DNA from: an uncultured Roseibium sp.
GTDB lineage: Bacteria > Pseudomonadota > Alphaproteobacteria > Rhizobiales > Stappiaceae
DNA: 64,000 nt
Direction of reading: 5' to 3'
NCBI RefSeq assembly: GCF_963675985.1
Contig: NZ_OY780958.1
Location: 1,674,001 to 1,738,000, forward strand
Shown: in pieces, positions 26,821 through 36,510 of the stretch
How positions within the stretch are numbered: position 1 is the first letter of the stretch
How the letters are laid out: each line of letters starts with the position of its first letter
Made by a program: the position numbers and the translations under genes
The notes under the pieces: model-generated
Databases searched by the model: none
What the model was told of the DNA's origin: nothing
What the model saw: the letters and a program-made list of their open reading frames with translations, nothing else

Positions 26821-27414
26821 TTACACTGCCTGGCTGGACGTGTCCTCTGCGGGCGTGCGGATAGTCTTCAGAGCTCCGGCCCATTTGGCGAGCTCTGCAA
26901 GCATGTCGGTCGCGCCTTTTTCGTGCAACTCGTTGGCGTTGAAGCCATTTTCATCCAGAAATTCGCCATAGCCGGGAATCGTCACGGCCTCGGGGACAGG
27001 AACTATCTTAAGGGCGCTCAGCATTGGCTTGAGCGATTGAACGCCACGCAATCCCCCTGAAACACCGCCGTAAGAGACGAAACCGGCCGGTTTATAGGCC
27101 CATTCCTTCGAGAGATAGGTCAACGCGTTGATGAGTGAAGCCGGTGCGGTGTGATCATATTCGGGCATCACGAAGACATAGGCATCGCCTTTGTCGATGG
27201 TTTCGCTCCAGCGCTTGGTGTGGTCATGCTCATACTTCTGCATGACCGGATGGTGCGGTTCGTCGAAGACCGGCAAATTGAATTCGGAAATATCTACAAC
27301 ATCGACTTCGAAGTCGCTGTTATTGCTTGCATATTTAGCAAACCAGCGCCCCATTTCCGGACCCTTGCGGCCCGGTCGGGTGCTGGCAAGGATGACTTGC
27401 AGACGTAGCGGCAT
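26821..27414 (-). CDS. NADPH-dependent FMN reductase family protein
   Basis: A 197-residue flavodoxin-fold reductase. The phosphate loop is ASTRPGRKG (residues 9-17) and the flavin-contact motif is VMPEYDHTAPASLINALTYLSKEW, with the family GGVSGG loop after it. It reduces flavins or quinones with NADPH. It is divergent from an HxlR-type regulator across 63 bp, the usual arrangement for redox-responsive control of such a reductase. Confidence 0.93.
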   Translation of the reverse strand: MPLRLQVILASTRPGRKGPEMGRWFAKYASNNSDFEVDVVDISEFNLPVFDEPHHPVMQKYEHDHTKRWSETIDKGDAYVFVMPEYDHTAPASLINALTYLSKEWAYKPAGFVSYGGVSGGLRGVQSLKPMLSALKIVPVPEAVTIPGYGEFLDENGFNANELHEKGATDMLAELAKWAGALKTIRTPAEDTSSQAV

Positions 27415-27432
27415 GGTTTTTTGCTCCTTTTG

Positions 27433-27447
27433 GTATATATTAGATAC
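27433..27447. promoter_or_regulatory. Possible HxlR operator
   Basis: GTATATATTAGATAC, with GTAT/ATAC arms separated by seven bases, lies in the 63-bp gap between the divergent reductase and HxlR genes. HxlR-type proteins often bind AT-rich GTAnnnTAC-like sites. The evidence is position and symmetry only. Confidence 0.35.
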
Positions 27448-27477
27448 TAAGGAACAAATAATTACTGGAATGCTGCA

Positions 27478-27867
27478 ATGCAAGAAGAAACACAACTGGA
27501 CCTTGGGCACATCCATGTAACCGGCGACTGCAAGCGGATCACGCCGATCCTGGCGCGTATTGGCGATAAATGGACATTGCTGATCGTCAGCATCCTGGCG
27601 AACGGTCCGATGCGGTTCAGCGAACTGAAGCGCCAAATCAATGGCATCTCGCAGCGCATGTTGACGTTTTCGCTGCGCGGTCTGGAACGCAACGGGCTGG
27701 TGACACGGACGGTTTATCCGTCGGTGCCGCCGCATGTAGAGTACGAGTTGACGGAGCTGGGCCGGTCGCTGCTCGAGCCGATCCGTCATCTGATGACCTG
27801 GGTCGGCGAGAACGTCGATAGCGTCGAGGCAGCGCAGCAGCAGTATGATGCGCGCAATAACGAATAA
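27478..27867 (+). CDS. HxlR-family winged-helix regulator
   Basis: A 129-residue protein with the HxlR layout: CKRITPILARIGDKWTLLIVSIL (residues about 18-40), GPMRFSELKRQINGISQRMLTFSLRGLE as the recognition helix region, and the beta wing GLVTRTVYPSVPPHVEYELTELG. Cys18 near the N-terminus is in the position of the redox-sensing cysteine of related quinone/aldehyde sensors. It probably controls the divergent FMN reductase. Confidence 0.92.
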   Translation: MQEETQLDLGHIHVTGDCKRITPILARIGDKWTLLIVSILANGPMRFSELKRQINGISQRMLTFSLRGLERNGLVTRTVYPSVPPHVEYELTELGRSLLEPIRHLMTWVGENVDSVEAAQQQYDARNNE

Positions 27868-27950
27868 CCGCGTCAGCAAGAAGGAATGGCGTGATAGGGC
27901 GTGCGGGATCCGGCAGAAACCTGCGCAAAACTGCACATCTAAATAAGTTC

Positions 27951-27966
27951 CATAATATATATTATG
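27951..27966. repeat. AT-rich perfect palindrome
   Basis: CATAATATATATTATG, a 16-bp perfect palindrome in the 186-bp space between the convergent HxlR and RTX-like genes. It could be part of a terminator or a binding site. There is no T-run and the stem is weak. Confidence 0.3.
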
Positions 27967-28053
27967 CGAATTTTATACGAACCGAGACAGGGTCCACACA
28001 TACGCTTTAGATGCGGCTCCCCACCTGTTTTTATGCCGCGTTGTCAATCCGCC

Positions 28054-29412
28054 TCATGATTGCTCGGGGGCGTCAGTTTGTGACGAGCCTTCGTCGGCTT
28101 CACTCGCGAAGACAAACTGCGCTTCCGCATCCAGTTGAAGCGTGAGCGTGTCTTCGGTTCCGTTGAAGGCAATCACCGTTTGGCCATTGCGTTGCGTAAC
28201 GGTCATGTCTTCGCGGGTATATCCGGCGCCGATTTCGACTGTGATATCGCCTGATGCGGACACAACATCGTTTCCTGCGCCCTTATCAAACAAGATTTTG
28301 GAACCTGCTCCGACCTGAATTCGATCCGACCCGGCTCCACCATCGACGGTCGCTTCGGCACCGACGCTGATATAGTCATTGCCATCGCCCCCAAAGACCT
28401 TCGAACGATCTTGAGCCGATATCCGGTCATCGCCGTCTCCCGCCAGAATGCGCGAGTTCTTTCCGGTTCCAATCACATCGTTGCCGGCGCCACCATCGAC
28501 ATACGCATAGTCGTAAGCCTGGACCGTGTCATCGCCATCACCGGCATGTATATGCGCGCTGTCATAGGCGCTGATGGTATCGTTGCCTTCGCCCGCATAT
28601 ACGCGAGCCTGATTGTAGACCTGGATCTGATCGTTGCCTTCACCAGCGTCAATATAGGCTTTGTTGTAGGCGCTGATAACGTCGTCTCCGCGGCCGGCCA
28701 GCACATGCGCATTGTCATATGCTGAAATGGTGTCATTCCCGTCGCCCGCGGAAACTTTAGAGTTTCTGTAGGTTCGGATATGATCGTCGCCCGCACCTGC
28801 ATGAATCACGGCATTATTATAGGTGCTGATACGGTCATTTCCCGCCCCGCCCGACACGATTGCCCGGTCATAAGCGCGGATGTCGTCGTCTCCGGCACCT
28901 CCGGACAGCCTTGAATTGTCGTAGGCCCGCAGGATGTCGTCTCCGGCATCGCCATACAGAGTCGAATTGCCGTAAGTGCTGATGTCGTCGTTGCCGTCAC
29001 CGCCTTTGACGAAAGCGTTGCCATAAGTCTCGACCCGGTCGTCACCGGGGCCCGCGTCGATTATCGCATGTTCATGAGCGCTGATCTTGTCGTTCCCAGC
29101 TCCGCCAAAAATCACCGCGTAGTCATCCGCGTAGATTTGATCGTCAGCCGCGGTTCCCTCGTAAACGGTGTAGCGACCTGAATTCTTTAGAGCCTCGAGT
29201 TGTGCGATGAGGCGCTTTGCCGATTCAAGATCGGCGACGGCCTTTTCGATCCGCTCCCTGACAGGATCGGATTGACCGGTCTGGGCGGCTTTATCCTTGT
29301 CACTGTCTGTAGAGGGTTCCGAACCGGATTTCTCATATTTGACGGCGGTTTGGGTATATCCGGGGCTCCGCGCTAAAGTTGTTCGATACATTTCGACAGG
29401 AACACCAAGCAT
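28054..29412 (-). CDS. RTX-like repeat protein with about 18 tandem 17-residue repeats
   Basis: A 452-residue acidic protein. Residues about 86-394 are some 18 tandem 17-residue repeats of the form GGAGNDxISAYDNAxVx. Each has one GxGxD calcium-type turn followed by a Gly-poor half with a conserved Tyr/Asn. A short helical segment (about 50-78) precedes them and a beta-rich cap with a Thr/Val-rich segment closes the protein. There is no Sec signal, so it is probably exported by a type I system not encoded here, or is a surface layer or adhesin-like protein. The ATG at 29412 (AAGGAAACGGGT before it) is preferred to the TTG at 29445. No catalytic domain is seen. Confidence 0.82.
   Translation of the reverse strand: MLGVPVEMYRTTLARSPGYTQTAVKYEKSGSEPSTDSDKDKAAQTGQSDPVRERIEKAVADLESAKRLIAQLEALKNSGRYTVYEGTAADDQIYADDYAVIFGGAGNDKISAHEHAIIDAGPGDDRVETYGNAFVKGGDGNDDISTYGNSTLYGDAGDDILRAYDNSRLSGGAGDDDIRAYDRAIVSGGAGNDRISTYNNAVIHAGAGDDHIRTYRNSKVSAGDGNDTISAYDNAHVLAGRGDDVISAYNKAYIDAGEGNDQIQVYNQARVYAGEGNDTISAYDSAHIHAGDGDDTVQAYDYAYVDGGAGNDVIGTGKNSRILAGDGDDRISAQDRSKVFGGDGNDYISVGAEATVDGGAGSDRIQVGAGSKILFDKGAGNDVVSASGDITVEIGAGYTREDMTVTQRNGQTVIAFNGTEDTLTLQLDAEAQFVFASEADEGSSQTDAPEQS
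28231..29157 (-). repeat. 51-bp tandem coding repeat array
   Basis: Roughly 18 copies of a 51-bp unit within the RTX-like gene, encoding the 17-residue repeats. Units are diverged at DNA level but keep the GGxGxGACGAC-type Gly/Asp codons. Confidence 0.75.
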
Positions 29413-29761
29413 ACCCGTTTCCTTCCAGTCTTCGCCGTATCTCAACCGTGAGCTGATTCACTTTACGAACTCCTAAAAATCGGGAACCACACATGCCGGG
29501 TCCTTCCACCCGTTCCCGCGCCTTCCTTCCAACCCGGCTCAATCTGCCTGCACGGAGGCGGCTTTGGTGCGAGCGGCGCTGCCGGAGGAATGCATTTTCA
29601 CCGCGCTTCATGACGAGGCAAATCTCGGTGCGTGCTGGCTCTTGACATACAACAATGAGCGGCGAAACATGGCCGATGGCTCAAAAGGATCGGATCGGAA
29701 ACGACTGCGGTGCGTTCGTCGTTGATGTCTTACCAATACGACGCGTTCGGGAATTCCGAGT
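29413..29761. other. Gene-free stretch between divergent genes
   Basis: About 350 bp between the divergent RTX-like and small membrane protein genes. No convincing gene, RNA or repeat is seen. A TTGACA hexamer at 29642-29647 with AAACAT 17 bp later (29665-29670) is a possible promoter for the rightward gene. Confidence 0.4.
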
Positions 29762-30154
29762 ATGTCCTTCCTCAAGTCTCTCATTTTCCGGATCCGAATA
29801 CGGTTCTTGCATCACGAAGCATGGGCGCTCAGAACCGCCAAACGGTATCCTGTTCTTGCAATCTATGCCTTTATGACTCTCTGGATCTGGTTCATCGCAG
29901 CCGGCTTGCCCTTCGGCCTGTCGGCATTGGTTCTTATGGAATTCGGAGGTCGGCTCGGAGCCGCCATGAGCATTTTCCCAGCGGCTGCCGGTTTGATCCT
30001 GATACTTCCCTGGCTCTTCCGCTGGTACTTAATATGCGCCGGTTTGATGTTCGGAAAAGGAACATTGGCGAAAAGGAAAGAAATCGAACTTTCGCAACGG
30101 CTTGAGCGCTTGAACCAAACTCGCGGGGAACTATGTCCGGAAGACCCGGTTTGA
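29762..30154 (+). CDS. Small membrane protein, unrecognised
   Basis: A 130-residue protein with a basic N-terminus, two strongly hydrophobic helices (about 30-55 and 65-95) and a basic, charged cytoplasmic tail (KRKEIELSQRLERL). The ribosome-binding site is weak. No family is recognised. The hydrophobic pattern and charge distribution argue for a real gene, but a later start is possible. Confidence 0.55.
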   Translation: MSFLKSLIFRIRIRFLHHEAWALRTAKRYPVLAIYAFMTLWIWFIAAGLPFGLSALVLMEFGGRLGAAMSIFPAAAGLILILPWLFRWYLICAGLMFGKGTLAKRKEIELSQRLERLNQTRGELCPEDPV

Positions 30155-30291
30155 AGCCGGCAGATCGGATGCGTTTCGGAAGGTCTGTGACCGATGCAGA
30201 TACCGGTCCCCCGCTTCCCGATAGACGCAGCAATTGCTGAGGTATAACCTTACGGCATTTAAGAGCTTTCGTCTGACCGTATCGGAATTTC

Positions 30292-31317
30292 ATGACTTCC
30301 CGAAAACAAGCGCCCAAACGGATCAATCTCGCGCTTCAAGGTGGCGGTGCCCATGGCGCGTTTACCTGGGGTGTGCTGGACTGGATGCTCCAGGACGAGC
30401 GTTTCATTATCGATGGCATATCAGGTACGTCCGCTGGCGCCATGAACGCCGTTGTGCTGGCTTCGGGCCTGGAGGCCGGCGGTGAAGACGGTGCCCGGGC
30501 CTATCTGGAAACCTTCTGGCGTGAGGTCAGCCGGCAATCTTTCTTAAGCCCGATCAAGCGCTCCCCGATCGATATAGCCATGGATCAGTGGAGCCTTGAT
30601 TTCTCGCCGAGCTATCTTGCGTTCGACATTCTGTCCCGTTTTTCTTCTCCTTACGAATTCAATCCGCTGAACATCAACCCGCTGCGCGACGTGGTTGCGA
30701 AGGTCGTCGACTTCGACAGGGTCCACCGGTGTTCCGCACTGAAACTGTTCGTCGCCGCCACGAATGTGCATACCGGCAAGATCCGCGTGTTCCGCGAAAA
30801 GGACGTTACCCTGGACGCGGTCATGGCATCCGCCTGCCTGCCGCATCTGTTCCAGGCCGTGGAGATTGACGGAGAGCCCTATTGGGACGGCGGCTACATG
30901 GGCAATCCGCCGCTTTATCCGTTGTTTTATCATACTAAGACGCCGGATGTGGTCCTCATCCAGATCAACCCGGTACACAGGCGCGAGACGCCGAAGACGG
31001 CTCGCGAGATCCTCAATCGGCTAAACGAAATCACCTTCAACTCCACGCTCCTGCGCGAACTGCGCGCGATCGACTTCGTCAGCCGGTTGATTGAGGACGG
31101 CAAGCTGTCGCCGGAGGAGTACATGAAGGTCCATCTCCACCGCATCACGGCGGATGCACTCAAACCCCTGCAGGCGTCGTCGAAGGTCAACGCGGAATGG
31201 GCGTTCCTGACGGAGTTGAGGGAAATCGGGAGAAATGCGGCGAGGGATTGGATCGACCGGCATTACGCCGACATCGGCCAACGCTCGACCGCCGACCTTG
31301 CCGAGGACTATTCCTGA
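30292..31317 (+). CDS. Patatin-like phospholipase
   Basis: A 341-residue alpha/beta hydrolase-like phospholipase. The oxyanion loop is GGGAHG (about 17-22), the nucleophile is S47 in GTSAG and the catalytic Asp is D199 in DGG, so the Ser-Asp dyad is complete. There is no signal peptide. It resembles cytosolic bacterial patatins that cleave membrane phospholipids. The gene stands alone, convergent with arfB. Confidence 0.92.
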   Translation: MTSRKQAPKRINLALQGGGAHGAFTWGVLDWMLQDERFIIDGISGTSAGAMNAVVLASGLEAGGEDGARAYLETFWREVSRQSFLSPIKRSPIDIAMDQWSLDFSPSYLAFDILSRFSSPYEFNPLNINPLRDVVAKVVDFDRVHRCSALKLFVAATNVHTGKIRVFREKDVTLDAVMASACLPHLFQAVEIDGEPYWDGGYMGNPPLYPLFYHTKTPDVVLIQINPVHRRETPKTAREILNRLNEITFNSTLLRELRAIDFVSRLIEDGKLSPEEYMKVHLHRITADALKPLQASSKVNAEWAFLTELREIGRNAARDWIDRHYADIGQRSTADLAEDYS

Positions 31318-31450
31318 TAGACCAGCGCGGATGTCTGGCAATCTCGGGCCCTAATGCCACCGTTTCCCGAGCCCTCGATAGAGCGCTTCGGGCATGTCGC
31401 CCTATCATCAAAACAGGAGCCAGCCTGAAACCTCCTGAGCAAAGGCTGTC

Positions 31451-31909
31451 TCAGTCGAGCCCGGCGCCCCTGCCCCGCAGCTTCTTGACGGCGCCGCGCT
31501 TCTTTTTCGACTCCAGCCGACGTTTCTTGGACGCAAGCGTCGGTCTTGTTGCCTTGCGGGGTTTCGGTTTTTCAAAGGCTTTGCGTAGCAGTCCTAGCAG
31601 GCGATCCAAAGCGTCCTCGCGGTTGCGCTCGCGGGTCCGGAAACGGTCCGCCTGCAGGACGATTTCACCGCCCTGTGTCAGGCGGCTTCCGGCCAGCGTC
31701 GCGGCACGCGTCTTGACGTCCTCCGGCAGGGTCGTGTTGCCGTACAGATCGAAGCGCAACTGAACTGCGGTCGAGACCTTGTTGACGTTCTGACCGCCCG
31801 GCCCGGAGGCACGGATGAAATCCTCGTGCAGGTCGTCCGGCAGGATATAGAAACGCCCGGTGACCGGGATGCGCTGCTTCTGGCCCGGGTCCTGCTCGTG
31901 GTCGCTCAT
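31451..31909 (-). CDS. arfB: Alternative ribosome-rescue factor ArfB
   Basis: A 152-residue peptidyl-tRNA hydrolase-like factor. The catalytic GGQ is residues 38-40 in SGPGGQNVNK, and the C-terminal tail is highly basic (KPRKATRPTLASKKRR onward), as needed to enter the empty mRNA channel of stalled ribosomes. The ATG at 31909 overlaps the upstream regulator stop as ATGA and is preferred over 31933. It is thus co-transcribed with two RutR-like genes, an unexpected partnership. Confidence 0.93.
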   Translation of the reverse strand: MSDHEQDPGQKQRIPVTGRFYILPDDLHEDFIRASGPGGQNVNKVSTAVQLRFDLYGNTTLPEDVKTRAATLAGSRLTQGGEIVLQADRFRTRERNREDALDRLLGLLRKAFEKPKPRKATRPTLASKKRRLESKKKRGAVKKLRGRGAGLD

Positions 31910-32571
31910 GACGATGTCTGCTGTTTCGGCCACTCAAGCCCCAGCCCGTTCAGGATCAGGCTGCAGACGGCGTTTTCGGCTTCCTCGAAAAATTCCGGAT
32001 CTTCCAGTCCGGTTCCGGTGAGTGCCCGGATCTGGCTGTCGAAATCCGCGTAGTGCTGGGTCGTCGCCCAGATCGTGAATATCAGGTGCACGGGCGCGAT
32101 CTTGCGGATCTTGCCGGTCTCGATCCACTGCTCAATGACCTTGGATTTTTCGGTGACCAGATTTTTCAGGTCTTTTTCCAGAACGTCCTTGATCTGCGGC
32201 GCACCCTGCATCACTTCATTTGCAAAAAGTCTCGATGCCTCAGGACGTTCTGCGGACATCTTCATCTTTTGCCTGATATATGCCGCAAGTTCGCTGGCGG
32301 GATCGCCTTCCGGATCCAGCGTTCTCAGCGGTGCCAGCCAGACGTCGAGAATATGCTCTAAGACAGCCTCATAAACATCTGATTTAGAAGAGAAATAATA
32401 GAGAAGGTTCGACTTGGACATCCCGGCGGCGGCCGAGATCTTGTCGATTGTGGCGCCGGCATAGCCGAAGCGGGAAAATTCACCGAGGGCGGCCTCGATG
32501 ATGCGGCTGCGGTTCATTTCCTGGATGCGACTGAGACGGACCGGCTTTTCGGATTTGCGTCGCTTGTTCAT
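31906..32571 (-). CDS. RutR-like TetR regulator, copy 2
   Basis: A 221-residue TetR-family protein with the recognition region IDKISAAAGMSKSNLLYYFSSKSDVYEAVL and the RutR-type C-terminal domain, including DVWLAPL, EASRLFANEVMQGAP and FTIWATTQHYADF. These match E. coli RutR, as I recall it, closely enough to place it in that group. It is coupled to the first copy by an ATGA overlap. It probably senses a pyrimidine or beta-amino-acid signal for the divergent catabolic operon. Confidence 0.9.
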   Translation of the reverse strand: MNKRRKSEKPVRLSRIQEMNRSRIIEAALGEFSRFGYAGATIDKISAAAGMSKSNLLYYFSSKSDVYEAVLEHILDVWLAPLRTLDPEGDPASELAAYIRQKMKMSAERPEASRLFANEVMQGAPQIKDVLEKDLKNLVTEKSKVIEQWIETGKIRKIAPVHLIFTIWATTQHYADFDSQIRALTGTGLEDPEFFEEAENAVCSLILNGLGLEWPKQQTSS

Positions 32572-33224
32572 GCCCCTGCCCCTTTGCCGTTCGGATGAAT
32601 TCCGACGCCGGCCAGGATAATGCCGACGACCGTTTTCTTGGCCGTTTCGAATTGCTCTTCGCTCAAGGGTTTTCCCGCATTCAATGTTTCGATCTGGTGA
32701 TTGAAATCCGCATAGTGCTGGGTTGTCGCCCAGATCATGTACAGTAGCGTTCGCGGATCCACCGGTGCCATTTTACCTTCCCGGATCCAACGCTCGATGA
32801 CGGCGATCCGGCTTTCTGTCCATTCGTCCAGGGTCGTCTCCAGGTAATCCTGGATCACCGGCGCCTTGTGCAGGATCTCATTTGCCCAGACCTTGGATCC
32901 CATCGGATGCCGTTGGGAGATATCCATCTTGGCGTTGATGTAACTGGTCAGGGCCACTTCCGGGTCGTCGCAGTCGTCAAAGGTGTTGGCCGCATCGAGC
33001 CAGATCCGGAAAATGTTTTCCACCACCTGGCGATAGAGCGATTCCTTCGTGGGAAAATAGTAGTGCAGATTGGCTTTCGGGATCCCTGCCCGATCCGCAA
33101 TCTGGCCGGTGGTCGCACCTTTGAAGCCGTGCTCCGCAAACACGGCTTCTGCCGCCTCCAGGATGAGGCGTTCGTTTTCGGCGCGGGCTGCGGTTCGGCT
33201 GGTCGGTTTCTGCAAGGGCTTCAC
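32568..33224 (-). CDS. RutR-like TetR regulator, copy 1
   Basis: A 218-residue TetR-family protein. The recognition helix region is TTGQIADRAGIPKANLHYYFPTKESLY and the C-terminal domain includes WANEILHKAPVIQDYLE and LLYMIWATTQHYADF, again RutR-like. The GTG at 33224 is the likely start. It is divergent from the aminotransferase operon, with two RutR-box-like sites in the gap. Co-occurrence with pyrimidine degradation genes is known in several alphaproteobacteria (general knowledge). Confidence 0.9.
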   Translation of the reverse strand: MKPLQKPTSRTAARAENERLILEAAEAVFAEHGFKGATTGQIADRAGIPKANLHYYFPTKESLYRQVVENIFRIWLDAANTFDDCDDPEVALTSYINAKMDISQRHPMGSKVWANEILHKAPVIQDYLETTLDEWTESRIAVIERWIREGKMAPVDPRTLLYMIWATTQHYADFNHQIETLNAGKPLSEEQFETAKKTVVGIILAGVGIHPNGKGAGA

Positions 33225-33261
33225 GTGATCACAAATTCATCATGCCGATTGAATTCTCATC

Positions 33262-33277
33262 TTGACCGATTGGTCAA
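33262..33277. promoter_or_regulatory. RutR-box-like operator 1
   Basis: TTGACCGATTGGTCAA matches the E. coli RutR consensus TTGACCAnnTGGTCAA in all but one position. It lies 38 bp from the GTG of the first RutR-like gene, which suits autoregulation. Confidence 0.75.
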
Positions 33278-33294
33278 GTCTTCATAACGTTGAT

Positions 33295-33310
33295 TTGACC
33301 GTTTGGTCAG
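33295..33310. promoter_or_regulatory. RutR-box-like operator 2
   Basis: TTGACCGTTTGGTCAG differs from the RutR consensus at two positions. It is centred 33 bp (three helical turns) from the first operator, so two dimers would bind the same face of the helix. Confidence 0.65.
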
Positions 33311-33636
33311 GTTTGCATGTCTTCTACTTCCGTAGCAACGGGGGGCGGGAACGGCAAGACTGGCTGATTTGCGGTCTTGAGACAATAAGCCGGAAAAACC
33401 GGTCTATCGGGTGAATACAAAAGCCACCCGATCCAGAGAAAACCGTATCCCCGGAACAGCGGCGACAAACTGTCCGGAGATGCAAAAACGGGAACGGCCC
33501 GGGTGGATTTCCCGCATGGCTGATGCGAACGTGCATTTGATCCGGCACGGCCGCACGGTGTGTGCCGGTCATTGACCCGGCGCCCATGGCGCCAGCAACG
33601 TCGCCGTCCGGGGACAACGGACGGCAAGGAGGACAC

Positions 33637-34980
33637 ATGTCGAAGTCGGCATCCACCGCAGCCCCGGTATCGGGCACAAACAATCTCGAAGCCTTCTGGA
33701 TGCCGTTCACGGCGAACCGGCAGTTCAAGAAGAACCCGCGCATGTTCGTGGGCGCGAAGGACATGCACTACACCACCGGCGACGGCCGGCAGGTGCTGGA
33801 CGGAACCGCCGGCCTGTGGTGCTGTAACGCGGGTCATGGCCGGCCGAAGATCGTGGAAGCCGTTCAGAACCAGGTCGCCGAACTGGACTACGCACCGGCG
33901 TTTCAGATGGGCCATCCAAAGGCTTTCGAACTGGCCGCCCGTCTGGCGGCCCTGATGCCGGCGCCGCTCGACCATGTCTTCTTCACCAACTCCGGATCCG
34001 AAAGCGTCGATACGGCCCTGAAGATCGCGCTGGCCTACCAGCGGGCCATCGGCCAGGGCACCCGCACCCGCCTGATCGGCCGCGAGCGCGGCTATCACGG
34101 GGTCGGCTTCGGCGGCATTTCCGTCGGCGGCATCGTCGCCAACCGGCGCACCTTCGGCACCATGCTGACCGGCGTCGATCACCTGCCCCACACCCATGAC
34201 ATCTCCCGCAACGCCTTCACGCGCGGCGAGCCGGAAAACGGCGCGGAATATGCCGAGGAATTGATCCGGATCATCCAGCTCCACGATCCCTCAACCATCG
34301 CGGCCGTGATCGTTGAACCGGTTGCCGGCTCCACCGGCGTGCTGATTCCGCCGAAGGGCTATCTGAAGCGCCTGCGCGAGATCTGTGACCAGCACGGTAT
34401 CCTGCTGATCTTCGACGAGGTCATCACCGGCTTCGGCCGTCTGGGAACCCCGTTCGCCACCGACTTCTTCGGCGTGACACCGGATCTGGTCACCACAGCC
34501 AAGGGCCTCACCTCCGGGGTGATCCCGATGGGCGCGGTCTTCTGTTCTTCCGACATCTACCAGGCGTTCATGACCGGGCCGGAACACATGATCGAGCTGT
34601 TCCACGGCTATACCTACTCGGCTCACCCGATCGCCTGTGCCGCAGCCCTCGCGACACTGGATACCTATGACGAGGAAGGCCTGCTGACGCGGGCGGCGGA
34701 GCTGTCTCAGTACTGGGAAGACGCGCTGCATTCGCTCAAGGACTGCCCGCATGTGATCGACATCCGCAACCTCGGCCTCATCGGCGCGATCGAGCTGGAA
34801 CCGATTGCGGGTGAGCCGACAAAGCGTGCCTTCTCCGCTTTCCTCAAAGCCTATGAGGACGGCCTGATGATCAGGACCACCGGCGACATCATCGCGCTGT
34901 CCCCGCCGCTGATCATTTCCAAGGAACAGATCGACGAGCTGTTCACGATCCTGCGCTCTGTCCTCAACGCCATCGATTAA
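33637..34980 (+). CDS. Omega-amino acid (beta-alanine):pyruvate aminotransferase
   Basis: A 447-residue class III PLP aminotransferase. The cofactor lysine is K289 (TTAKGLTSG), with DEVITGFGR ahead of it and the pocket motif TNSGSESVDTALKIA. The sequence WMPFTANRQFKKNPRM near the N-terminus is the signature start of omega-amino acid:pyruvate aminotransferases. The ATG at 33637 follows AGGAGG. It would transfer the amino group of beta-alanine or 3-aminoisobutyrate, the end products of reductive pyrimidine breakdown, to pyruvate, giving malonate semialdehyde or methylmalonate semialdehyde for the next enzyme. Confidence 0.94.
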   Translation: MSKSASTAAPVSGTNNLEAFWMPFTANRQFKKNPRMFVGAKDMHYTTGDGRQVLDGTAGLWCCNAGHGRPKIVEAVQNQVAELDYAPAFQMGHPKAFELAARLAALMPAPLDHVFFTNSGSESVDTALKIALAYQRAIGQGTRTRLIGRERGYHGVGFGGISVGGIVANRRTFGTMLTGVDHLPHTHDISRNAFTRGEPENGAEYAEELIRIIQLHDPSTIAAVIVEPVAGSTGVLIPPKGYLKRLREICDQHGILLIFDEVITGFGRLGTPFATDFFGVTPDLVTTAKGLTSGVIPMGAVFCSSDIYQAFMTGPEHMIELFHGYTYSAHPIACAAALATLDTYDEEGLLTRAAELSQYWEDALHSLKDCPHVIDIRNLGLIGAIELEPIAGEPTKRAFSAFLKAYEDGLMIRTTGDIIALSPPLIISKEQIDELFTILRSVLNAID

Positions 34981-35001
34981 ACGCTCAAGAAAGACAAGAA
35001 A

Positions 35002-36498
<1,497 letters not shown>

Positions 36499-36510
36499 CG
36501 AGGACCAATC

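Larger units (their letters stand above)
33225..33636. other. Regulatory gap between RutR-like genes and the pyrimidine operon
   Basis: About 410 bp between divergent units. It contains the two RutR-type operators at 33262 and 33295. The remaining 320 bp holds no gene I can support and is presumably a long leader. A strong AGGAGG at its right end serves the aminotransferase. Confidence 0.5.

Noticed and set aside
28231..29157. CRISPR array or DNA satellite
   Set aside because: The 51-bp periodicity lies in one open frame and encodes Gly/Asp-rich protein repeats; there are no unique spacers.
31343..31371. Possible terminator between the convergent patatin and arfB genes
   Set aside because: CTCGGG/CCCGAG gives only six pairs with a 17-nt loop and no T-run on either strand.
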